NCBI GenBank assembly: GCA_040901775.1
Contig: JBBDYF010000162.1
Coordinates: 1 to 22,954, forward strand
From: CAYLLN01 sp040901775
Lineage (GTDB): Bacteria > Planctomycetota > Planctomycetia > Pirellulales > Pirellulaceae
Direction of reading: 5' to 3'
DNA: 22,954 bases
Position numbers and translations under genes: made by a program. The notes below the pieces were generated by a model that made no database searches, was not told where the DNA came from, and saw only the letters and a program-made list of their open reading frames with translations. Within the stretch, counting starts at the first letter, position 1. Every line of letters begins with the position of its first letter. Below, piece after piece: positions 14,101 through 20,364 of the stretch.

Positions 14101-14253
14101 GATCGGTGCCTCCCAGGGCAGAGATGAAATGACAAAACAACTCGTGCCGAACCGATTTCCGTTGCGGGAAGCTGGCGAGTGGCTGGCCTGGGAGGCTGGC
14201 TCGATGGCGGGCACCTGTCCAAGGAGGACAGGCCGCATGTTCGGCACGTGTAC
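14101..14253 (-). promoter_or_regulatory. Structured 5' leader of operon 3 with anti-Shine-Dalgarno
   Basis: On the transcribed (minus) strand a perfect 10-bp long-range stem forms between CGTGCCGAAC (complement of 14239-14248) and GTTCGGCACG (complement of 14143-14152). It encloses a hairpin with 7-bp stem at 14214-14232 and the segment GCCTCCCAGG (complement of 14187-14196). That segment is perfectly complementary over 10 bases to CCTGGGAGGC (complement of 14108-14117), which contains the Shine-Dalgarno of the DUF1559 gene. The arms cross, so the pairings form either a pseudoknot or alternative states. Translational control is inferred. Confidence 0.5.
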
Positions 14254-14306
14254 TGAGAATCAATCTCAATACGCCGTGATTCTAGACGCTCGGATGCCGC
14301 TGTCAA
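14254..14306 (-). promoter_or_regulatory. Promoter and Fur-like operator of operon 3
   Basis: Reading the minus strand: TTGACA (14306-14301), a 16-nt spacer, TAGAAT (14284-14279, five of six consensus bases), 10 nt, then the inverted repeat TGAGATT-G-ATTCTCA (14268-14254). Its half-sites TGAGATT and TGAGAAT agree at six of seven positions. It matches the Fur core at 11 of 14 defined positions. This is the best promoter in the window and reproduces the spacing seen before operons 1 and 2. Confidence 0.78.
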
Positions 14307-14331
14307 GTAGCCCGACCGAGACATTTTCTTT

Positions 14332-14466
14332 TCAAGCCGATTGCAGCCCCGGCTTGCCGTCCTCGACGACGAACGAGGCCCGCGTAATGGCGGCCCGCGC
14401 CGAGGCGAATGCGACGGAGAGCCAGACCGGGAGCCAATAGAATCGAAGAGGGAAAAACTTCAGCAT
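14332..14466 (-). other. Short ORF resembling a truncated exported protein
   Basis: A 44-codon frame from ATG 14466 begins MLKFFPLRFYWLPVWLSVAF, a signal-peptide-like start. It ends with ASFVVEDGKPGLQSA, reminiscent of the first mature residues of some planctomycete exported proteins (an EDGKP pattern). It lacks a clear Shine-Dalgarno and stops 26 bp before the -35 of operon 3. It could be a 5' gene relic; a functional micropeptide is not supported. Confidence 0.3.
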
Positions 14467-14528
14467 GGCGGGATGGCTTGCAGGTGGGAATTACCCCTTC
14501 TTTGTAACCCGCCGCCGCGCGCCGTGCG

Positions 14529-14650
14529 CTAGAGCGAGGCAGTTTTTTCGCCCTCGATGACGATCAGCGGCCCCAGGTCAACGCCTTCCGTGAGGGAATC
14601 GAACAGAAGATAGCAATCTGTTCAAAATCCTCTGTATCCAAAGATGCCAT
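14529..14650 (-). pseudogene. Probable C-terminal gene remnant of unknown family
   Basis: Just downstream of the DUF1501 stop the minus strand reads MASLDTEDFEQIAIF from ATG 14650, one base after that stop, in one frame (stopping at 14564). In another frame it reads YLLFDSLTEGVDLGPLIVI and ends EGEKTASL at TAG 14531-14529. Both frames look protein-like, as if one C-terminal end had been broken by a frameshift. I do not recognise the family. Confidence 0.35.
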
Positions 14651-14651
14651 A

Positions 14652-16070
14652 TCACCCGCTCGCCGCCAACTCCGCAATCGCCTCCCCCTGGCTGACGATC
14701 GGGATCGGCCGGCCGGCGAAGTTTTCGATGGCGATTCGCCGGTAGTCGATCCCCAGGTGGCGATAGATCGTCGCCAGAAAGTCGCCCGTGCCGACGCGCC
14801 GCTCGATCGGGTCTTCACCGTGCCGGTCGGTCGCTCCGATCACCTGCCCCGTGCGGATGCCTCCGCCGGCAAAGAGCATCGAGTTCGCCCGCGGCCAGTG
14901 GTCGCGCCCCGGCTGCACCACGCCCGCCGCACCACTCGCCACGCCGCCGCCGCTGCTGGCAACGTACGAAATCCGCGGCGTCCGGCCGAACTCGCCGGTG
15001 ACGACGACCAGCACCCGCCGGTCGAGGCCCCGCCGGTAAATGTCTTCGATCAGGGCGGATACCGCTTGGTCGAAGTACGGCGCGCGGAACTTCAGGGCAT
15101 CAAACACATGGTGGTTCACCGCGTGGCCGTCCCAATTGGCCACCCGGCCGCAGAGCGCGCCGTCGAACTCGGTGGCGACGACATCGACTCCCGCCTCGAC
15201 CAGCCGGCGGGCCATCAGGCATTGCTGCCCCCAAGCGTTGCGGCCGTAGCGGTCGCGCGTCGCGTCGGGCTCGCGGGCCAGGTCAAACGCCTGGCGAGCC
15301 TCGTTGCTGGTCAGCAGGTTCAGGGCCTGGGCGTCGAACCGATCGACCGCCTCCATCATTCGCGACGGGTCGAGGCTCCGCTCGAGCGAATCGAGCGACG
15401 TTTTTAGCTCGATCCGCCGCGACAAGGTTTGCCCCTGCTCGGCCGGCAAAGCGAGGTTCGGCACCACGAACTGCGGGGCGTTCGGGTCGCCGACCACCTT
15501 GAACGGCTCGTACTGCTGACCCAGGTAGGTCGAGCCGGCGATCGTGAACGAGTCGTACTGATCGACCGGGTTGACGGCGACATAATTGGGTAGCGAGCGG
15601 GCCGGATCGCGGCGCAAATAGCTAACGACGCTCATCCAATCGGGATAGACCGGCTTGGTCTTGTCCTGAGCGTCGGGGTCGCCCGCCAAGAGTTGCAGCG
15701 AGCCGGCAGGGTGGCCGCCGCCGGTATGCGCCATCGACCGGAGCAGGGCGTACTTGTCGGCCTGCTTGGCCAGCCTCGGCAACAGCTCGCTAATGCGAAT
15801 GCCCGGCACGTTGGTGTCGATCGCGGAGAACGGGCCGCGATAATCGCTCGAGGCTTCGGGCTTGGGATCGAACGTTTCGAGGTGGCTCGCCCCGCCGCGC
15901 AGCCAGACCAGGATGACCGCCGTTTTTTCGCCGGCTGGCTTGGCGGCGGCGAGGCTCCGCAGTTGGCAAAGCTGGGCCAGGCTCAAACTGCTGAATCCGA
16001 CGAGGCCCGCCCGCAGCAGGTCGCGGCGCGAAATGGAACTTCCCGGCGAACGAGAGGGGGATTGCTTCAT
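14652..16070 (-). CDS. DUF1501 family secreted protein, paralogue 3
   Basis: This 472-residue protein begins MKQSPSRSPGSSISRRDLLR with a twin-arginine signal. It contains VILVWLRGGASHLETFDPKP, HTGGGHPAGSLQLLAGDPDA, CLMARRLVEAGVDVVA, VVTGEFGRTPRI and GRDHWPRANSMLFAGGGIRTG. The C-terminus IAIENFAGRPIPIV matches the subtype of paralogue 1 more than paralogue 2. ATG 16070 is preferred over ATG 16133 because the Tat signal follows more closely; neither has a good Shine-Dalgarno sequence. It lies 87 bp behind carA on the same strand, probably without functional relation. No DUF1553 partner is adjacent. Confidence 0.93.
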   Translation of the reverse strand: MKQSPSRSPGSSISRRDLLRAGLVGFSSLSLAQLCQLRSLAAAKPAGEKTAVILVWLRGGASHLETFDPKPEASSDYRGPFSAIDTNVPGIRISELLPRLAKQADKYALLRSMAHTGGGHPAGSLQLLAGDPDAQDKTKPVYPDWMSVVSYLRRDPARSLPNYVAVNPVDQYDSFTIAGSTYLGQQYEPFKVVGDPNAPQFVVPNLALPAEQGQTLSRRIELKTSLDSLERSLDPSRMMEAVDRFDAQALNLLTSNEARQAFDLAREPDATRDRYGRNAWGQQCLMARRLVEAGVDVVATEFDGALCGRVANWDGHAVNHHVFDALKFRAPYFDQAVSALIEDIYRRGLDRRVLVVVTGEFGRTPRISYVASSGGGVASGAAGVVQPGRDHWPRANSMLFAGGGIRTGQVIGATDRHGEDPIERRVGTGDFLATIYRHLGIDYRRIAIENFAGRPIPIVSQGEAIAELAASG

Positions 16071-16157
16071 GGCGGGGCTGTTTTCATGGCGGGGTCGATC
16101 CGGGGCAGGCAGGAACGGGGGCAGGCCCTTCATGCTAAGATTCGCCGCGGGCCGCCG

Positions 16158-17336
16158 CTAGTGCAAGCGGGGCGTATAATCGTGCTCTCTGCCGCGTGCT
16201 CGCTCGGCCTGCATCATCTCCCGAAACTGCCGAAACAAATACCGGCTGTCGTGCGGACCCGACGACGATTCGGGGTGATACTGCACGCTGAAGGCGGCCG
16301 CCTCCTTATGCCGCAAGCCGGCCACCGTGTTGTCGTTCAAGTTCCGGTGCGTGACTTCCAGCGTCGGTGGGAGCGACTTTTCTTCCACGGCGAACCCGTG
16401 ATTCTGGGCGGTGATCTCCACCTTGCCGCTTTCCAAGTTCAGCACCGGCTGGTTCGCGCCGCGGTGGCCAAACTTGAGCTTAAATGTCTTTGCGCCGCAG
16501 GCGAGGCCGAGCAACTGGTGCCCCAAGCAGATGCCAAATATCGGCGCTTTGCCCAAAACTCCCCGAATGCAATTCTGGGCATAGTCGAGCGGCTCGGGGT
16601 CGCCAGGGCCGTTGCTCAAAAAAACGCCATCCGGTTTTTGCGCCAGCACTTCGTCCGCCGTGGCGGTGCCGGGCAATACAGTGACGCGGCACCCCTCGTC
16701 GTGCAAATGGCGGGCGATGTTCCACTTCATCCCGTAATCCAAGGCGACGACGTGAAAATCGGGCTGCTCGAATGCCGGATTGGCCTGGGCCGGCAACTTT
16801 GCCCAGGTTGACAGGCCACCTTCCCACTGCCGCGATTGGTCGGGGATGACTTCGCGAACGAGATCGCGGCCCACCAGCCCTGGGCTGGCCTGGGCCTTGC
16901 GCACGAGGCTGGCATCGTCGAGATCGACGCTCGACAGCACTCCTTTCATCGCCCCTTGCTGGCGCAGGCGGCGGACCAGCGCCCGCGTGTCTATGCCCGC
17001 CAGCCCGACAATGCCGTGCCGCGCGAGATAAGCGCCCAGCGATTCTTCCGAACGAAAATTGCTCGGCCGCTCGGCAAACTCTTTGACGATGAATCCCGCC
17101 AGGTGCGGCTTGCCGCTCTCGACATCCTCGGCGTTGACGCCGTAGTTGCCCATTTCGGTGTAGGTCATCGCCACGATCTGGCCGCGGTAGCTCGGATCGG
17201 TGAGGATTTCCTGATAACCGGTCATTGAGGTGTTGAAGCAGACTTCGCCGTCGATCTCGCCGGCGGCGCCGAACGAAATTCCGGTAAAGACGGTGCCATC
17301 TTCCAGGGCAAGTTTTGCGATTTTGGCAGTTGTCAT
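16158..17336 (-). CDS. carA: Carbamoyl-phosphate synthase small subunit
   Basis: This 392-residue protein is full length for CarA. It hydrolyses glutamine and passes ammonia to CarB for carbamoyl phosphate, the precursor of pyrimidines and arginine, in the cytoplasm. The N-terminal CarA domain shows LEDGTVFTGISFG and FNTSMTGYQEILTDPSY. The C-terminal class I glutamine amidotransferase has the nucleophile Cys270 in GICLGHQ and the His354-Pro-Glu356 dyad in QYHPESS. carB is not adjacent. ATG 17336 has no obvious Shine-Dalgarno but the conserved N-terminus begins there. Confidence 0.98.
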   Translation of the reverse strand: MTTAKIAKLALEDGTVFTGISFGAAGEIDGEVCFNTSMTGYQEILTDPSYRGQIVAMTYTEMGNYGVNAEDVESGKPHLAGFIVKEFAERPSNFRSEESLGAYLARHGIVGLAGIDTRALVRRLRQQGAMKGVLSSVDLDDASLVRKAQASPGLVGRDLVREVIPDQSRQWEGGLSTWAKLPAQANPAFEQPDFHVVALDYGMKWNIARHLHDEGCRVTVLPGTATADEVLAQKPDGVFLSNGPGDPEPLDYAQNCIRGVLGKAPIFGICLGHQLLGLACGAKTFKLKFGHRGANQPVLNLESGKVEITAQNHGFAVEEKSLPPTLEVTHRNLNDNTVAGLRHKEAAAFSVQYHPESSSGPHDSRYLFRQFREMMQAERARGREHDYTPRLH

Positions 17337-17473
17337 TGGTCGGTTGTCGGTTGAACGAGCCGTCGCAAGTTGCTGGCGAGACGGATTGCGTCGAATCGTC
17401 GGGCGCGCGGGTACTGCTTAAAGCCGGCGGGCGGGGTCTTCCGATACGAAGTAACGGCTGTGGGTCTTCGGGA

Positions 17474-17547
17474 GCTGGGCAACCAGCAACCGGAACAGCC
17501 AATTCCGGGAGGCCTCTTGTTGCGGCGAGCAAGAGACCTCCTTTTTT
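17474..17547 (+). ncRNA. Candidate small RNA or leader 3' end, divergent from carA
   Basis: Three consecutive hairpins lie on the plus strand: GCTGG-GCAA-CCAGC with a GNRA-type loop (17474-17487), CCGGAA-CAGCCAA-TTCCGG (17490-17508), and a strong terminator stem followed by six Ts. No plus-strand gene precedes or follows, and the flanking genes (carA and the XRE gene) are both on the minus strand. I found no convincing promoter, so the 5' end is unknown. It matches none of the RNA families I know. Confidence 0.35.
17508..17547 (+). terminator. Intrinsic terminator, plus strand
   Basis: GGAGGCCTCTTG (17508-17519) pairs with CAAGAGACCTCC (17530-17541) over 12 positions with one mismatch, loop TTGCGGCGAG, followed directly by TTTTTT (17542-17547). 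The T-tract makes it directional. On the minus strand the hairpin is not followed by Ts, so it does not serve the XRE gene. Confidence 0.85.
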
Positions 17548-17622
17548 ATTGCGCTGGGTTCATGCGACAGCGCAAACTCCGGCAATTGTACCGCCTAGCG
17601 CGGCGGCGGCTAGGAGACCCAT

Positions 17623-17647
17623 TAGCCGGGACCAAACCTGGTCCCGG
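17623..17647. repeat. 25-bp palindromic repeat, left copy
   Basis: TAG followed by CCGGGACCA-AACC-TGGTCCCGG, a 9-bp perfect stem. An identical 25-bp copy in inverted orientation is at 18779-18803. The two copies bracket the XRE gene, the repeat array and the BrnT-like gene. Confidence 0.88.
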
Positions 17648-17667
17648 GGCCTTTCGAGGATGGTCAG

Positions 17668-18024
17668 CTAGCCATCAGAAACGCTCATCGTTACTTGCTT
17701 ACCGAGAGCTTGGGCATACCGAATCACCGTATCAATCGTAAAGTTTTCCCGTTCTCCCCGCTCCAGCTTCGATAGCGCGGAAGCATCGATTCCCGTGAGA
17801 TCCTGAATGTCCCGCAAGCTTAGTCCCTTCCCTTCCCGCAACTGCTTGAGTTGTTGGAATACTCGCTGGGCGGACGACATAGCCTCCAACTGCGATCGAA
17901 TACGCGCGGCAATCGCCGGCTTTTCAATCGCAACCTGTTCGCGAATGGCCTGATACTTCGCACCTTCTTCGGGAGTCAGATACCGATCTCGAACCCGATG
18001 GGTGATTTTGCGTGACATCTTCAT
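17668..18024 (-). CDS. XRE-family helix-turn-helix regulator, antitoxin-like
   Basis: This 118-residue protein has a C-terminal XRE/Cro helix-turn-helix at about 62-112: QLREGKGLSLRDIQDLTGID, SALSKLERGE and IRYAQALGKQV. It has an N-terminal charged helical extension with LTPEEGAKYQAIREQVA. The layout resembles antitoxins of HigA/MqsA-like or RelB-type gene pairs and short DNA-binding regulators. The start codon at 18024 touches a palindromic repeat copy. ATG 18018 is an alternative; no Shine-Dalgarno is visible for either. The nearest upstream same-strand gene is the BrnT-like protein 331 bp away, so a separated toxin-antitoxin pair is possible. Confidence 0.85.
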   Translation of the reverse strand: MKMSRKITHRVRDRYLTPEEGAKYQAIREQVAIEKPAIAARIRSQLEAMSSAQRVFQQLKQLREGKGLSLRDIQDLTGIDASALSKLERGERENFTIDTVIRYAQALGKQVTMSVSDG

Positions 18025-18263
18025 GGCCGCGGCTGTTTAGCCGCGGAAGGATCGACCTGGCGACGGACCTGCCGCAGGTCAAGGAGCTTCAATGTGGCCG
18101 CGGCTCGTTAGCCGCGGAAGGTTCAATGTGGCCGCGGCTTGTTAGCCGTGGAAGGTTCAATGTCGCCGCGGCTTGTTAGCCGTGGAAGGTTGTCGCGGAC
18201 TCTACCCCGCGCGGTATCGTGATTCACACTTCAATTTGGCCGCGGCTTGTTAGCCGCGGAAGG
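18024..18263. repeat. Five spaced 27-bp palindromic repeats
   Basis: Copies lie at 18024-18050, 18095-18121, 18129-18155, 18163-18189 and 18237-18263. The core is CCGCGGCT-TGTT-AGCCGCGG, an 8-bp stem (copies 3 and 4 have a G-T-compatible change), followed by AAGG. Spacing is 44, 7, 7 and 47 nt; the two 7-nt spacers are both TTCAATG. A separate perfect palindrome GACCTGC-C-GCAGGTC lies at 18066-18080. The array is REP/BIME-like and fills most of the gap between the XRE and BrnT-like genes. Confidence 0.9.
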
Positions 18264-18354
18264 TTAATTTAATGATGCTTCTCGCAGGATATTCGCCCCT
18301 GTGCGGACGTTGATCGTTTTTTCCTGAAGCGGAAGAATTGCCCGAAAATCTGCA

Positions 18355-18609
18355 CTATAACTCCACGTCATAAGCAGTCACTGGATAGACGATTCCATCC
18401 TCGATTTGCTCGTAAACCACTGCGAGTGACCTCCCGCCACTCGTGAATCCAAATGCGATCGGCCTGCCGGACGATCGGCTCACGTCGATTGCGAGTGGAT
18501 CGCGCATAACCTCGGCCACCTCGTCCTTTGTGACTCCATGTTCATCGAGATGCCAAACATTCTCCGCTGGATCATCGTCCAAATCCCAGATGATGTTCCA
18601 GTTTGGCAT
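18355..18609 (-). CDS. Small BrnT-like protein
   Basis: This 84-residue protein reads MPNWNIIWDLDDDPAENVWH, then LDEHGVTKDEVAEVMRDPLA, GRPIAFGFTSGGRSLAVVYE, and a C-terminal VYPVTAYDVEL. The pattern (W-x-L-x-x-D-P at the start, HGV-x-x-x-E-V-x-x-V-x-x-D-P, then G-x-x-x-x-GR-x-L-x-V-V-Y) resembles BrnT-type ribonuclease toxins and their relatives, which have a RelE-like fold. Length is close to BrnT (about 90 residues). No BrnA-type antitoxin follows directly; the XRE gene further downstream is the only candidate. ATG 18609 is the only good start, and its ribosome binding site is weak. Toxicity is an inference. Confidence 0.7.
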   Translation of the reverse strand: MPNWNIIWDLDDDPAENVWHLDEHGVTKDEVAEVMRDPLAIDVSRSSGRPIAFGFTSGGRSLAVVYEQIEDGIVYPVTAYDVEL

Positions 18610-18698
18610 AATACTGCTGGCCCAATGACCGTGTGGTTAAATAATACCACACGGACTCTGATTCGGCAAGTCGCCTATCGCTCACACATTTGAATCCG

Positions 18699-18745
18699 GG
18701 ACGCAGAGCGTCCAAACGTTCGGTCCCACGCAGAGCGTGGGACCG
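18699..18745. repeat. Paired AGA-loop hairpins (REP-like)
   Basis: GGACGC-AGA-GCGTCC (18699-18713) is followed by CGGTCCCACGC-AGA-GCGTGGGACCG (18721-18745), an 11-bp perfect stem. The shared loop and arm ends mark them as one family. I recognise this type as a common intergenic repeat in planctomycetes. Confidence 0.85.
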
Positions 18746-18778
18746 AGTCACTGTAAGGACGACAGCATTTGCGATTCT

Positions 18779-18803
18779 CCGGGACCAGGTTTGGTCCCGG
18801 CTA
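18779..18803. repeat. 25-bp palindromic repeat, right copy (inverted)
   Basis: CCGGGACCA-GGTT-TGGTCCCGG then CTA, the exact reverse complement of 17623-17647. It lies 17 bp downstream of the aminotransferase stop and closes the 1.2-kb islet. Confidence 0.88.
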
Positions 18804-18820
18804 TTGCCGGTGGAACGCAC

Positions 18821-20110
18821 CTATGCCGACACTTTCTCCCGCCCCTTCTGCTCTTGCCCGATCACCCGCCCCAACTGGCGAATCGCCTGGCGGAGGCGGT
18901 TTTCGTTCTCGACCAGAGCCATCCGCACGTACCCCTCGCCGGCCGGGCCGAAGCCGCTGCCGGGGCTGATCGCCACGTTCGCCTCTTCCAGCATCTTCAT
19001 CGAGAAATCGAGGCTGGTCATCGTGCTGGCGAAGGGCTCGGGATATTTTGCCCAGACGAACATCCCGGCCCGCGGCGTTTCGACCTGCCAGCCCTGTTTG
19101 CGCAGGCCGTCGAGCACCAGATCGCGGCGAGCCTGATAAAGCTGCGATTGCGCCTCGACCGCCGCGTCGGTGTGCCGCAGGGCGACGATCGCGGCAATCT
19201 GAATCGCCTGGAACAGGCCGTAATCGTAGTATCCCTTGATAATGCCCAGAGCCCGCACCATCTCGGCGTTGCCGCAACAGTAGCCGACTCGCCAGCCGGC
19301 CATGTTGTAGCCCTTGCTCATGGTGGTGAACTCAACGCCAACGTCTTTCGCCCCCGGCGCGGCCAGAAAACTCGGCGGCTGGTAGCCATCGAACGCCACG
19401 TCGGCATAGGCGAAGTCGCTGATTACCATAAAGCCGTAGCGGCGGGCCAGTTTGACCACCTCGACGAAGAACTCCGGCTCGACCGTCTTGCTCGACGGAT
19501 TGTGCGGGTAGTTGATCACCAGCAGCTTGGGCCGCGGCGTCATGTTCTGGCAGGTATAGGCAACGTTGGCAAGGAATTTCTCGCTGTCGGCCACGTCCAG
19601 CGTGATGACGTTGCCCGACGCCATCACAATGGCGTACATGTGCGCCGGAAAATAAGGGGCGGGAATGATCGCCGTTTCGCCCGCCCCCATCGCCGCCAGG
19701 CACATGTGGCTAAAGCCCTCCTTCGAGCCGATGGTGACGATCACTTCGCTCTCGGGATCGAGCCGGACGCCGAATTTTTTGAAGTATTTGGCCGCCACCT
19801 CGCGGCGCAAGTTGAGGATGCCATTGGCTTTGCTGTAGCCGTGGTTGTTGGGATCGCGGGCCGCCTCCAGCAGCTTTTCGATCACCACATCTTGCGGCGG
19901 CTCGCTGGGGTTGCCCATTCCCAGGTCGATCACATCTTGCCCCGCCTTCCGCTTTTGATGCAGCAAGGCATTGACCCGCGCCAGCACATATTGCGGCAAG
20001 CGGTTGATTCGCTCGGCGAGTTGAATGCGGAACGGCTTGAGCGGCTCGGCCTCGCCGGCTGCTGGGGCTTTGGTCGGGGGGCTGGCGACTGCAGGAATCT
20101 CGCTCGACAT
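18821..20110 (-). CDS. alaC: AlaC-like alanine transaminase, PLP-dependent
   Basis: This 429-residue class I/II aminotransferase closely resembles E. coli AlaC (YfdZ, about 412 residues). It shares IDLGMGNPSEPP, HGYSKANGI, VTIGSKEGFSH, NYPHNPSS with Asn204, SDFAYADVAFDGY with Asp232, and the PLP-binding Lys266 in TMSKGYNMAGWRVG. It should convert pyruvate and glutamate to alanine in the cytoplasm; LL-diaminopimelate aminotransferases are related, so the substrate could differ. ATG 20110 has GGAGAG 6 nt upstream, so the longer in-frame start at 20158 is not used. An N-terminal Pro/Ala-rich extension precedes the domain. It is divergent from the lipid kinase gene. Confidence 0.9.
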   Translation of the reverse strand: MSSEIPAVASPPTKAPAAGEAEPLKPFRIQLAERINRLPQYVLARVNALLHQKRKAGQDVIDLGMGNPSEPPQDVVIEKLLEAARDPNNHGYSKANGILNLRREVAAKYFKKFGVRLDPESEVIVTIGSKEGFSHMCLAAMGAGETAIIPAPYFPAHMYAIVMASGNVITLDVADSEKFLANVAYTCQNMTPRPKLLVINYPHNPSSKTVEPEFFVEVVKLARRYGFMVISDFAYADVAFDGYQPPSFLAAPGAKDVGVEFTTMSKGYNMAGWRVGYCCGNAEMVRALGIIKGYYDYGLFQAIQIAAIVALRHTDAAVEAQSQLYQARRDLVLDGLRKQGWQVETPRAGMFVWAKYPEPFASTMTSLDFSMKMLEEANVAISPGSGFGPAGEGYVRMALVENENRLRQAIRQLGRVIGQEQKGREKVSA

Positions 20111-20272
20111 GGAAAGCTCTCCGGCTGGTGCCGGTTGCAAATGACAGGGGGCGTCCACTCAACATACTCATCGGGCCGGAGATAGGAAACGGGCAAGAAA
20201 AAGGTTCCCGCCCAGCGCGGCGTGTCAGCAAGATCGGTATTTCACGCGGCTGGTTCGCCGAGTTCGGGCCGA

Positions 20273-20301
20273 TTGCGAAGGCATAACCGTAAGTCTATAC
20301 A
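20273..20301 (+). promoter_or_regulatory. Predicted sigma70-type promoter of the lipid kinase gene
   Basis: TTGCGA (20273-20278), a 17-nt spacer and TATACA (20296-20301) lie 63 bp before ATG 20365, in the 254-bp divergent gap. Four of six and five of six consensus bases match. The remaining gap sequence shows no other clear element. Confidence 0.5.
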
Positions 20302-20364
20302 AGACAGTGTATTGCAGCGAAACATCTCGGTGACCGGATTACCCGCCGGCTGAAACGGATCTTT

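Noticed and set aside
15693..16811. 372-codon plus-strand frame spanning DUF1501 and carA
   Set aside because: It crosses the boundary of two well-supported minus-strand genes and shows no family resemblance.
18024..18263. CRISPR array
   Set aside because: Repeats are palindromic, spacers are 7 or 44-47 nt and the 7-nt ones are identical; no cas genes nearby.
18572..18820. 82-codon minus-strand frame reading RDQTWSR and related peptides
   Set aside because: It translates intergenic palindromes and overlaps the BrnT-like gene start.
18737..20185. 482-codon plus-strand frame opposite the aminotransferase
   Set aside because: Shadow of alaC; composition is antisense-like and no motif is present.
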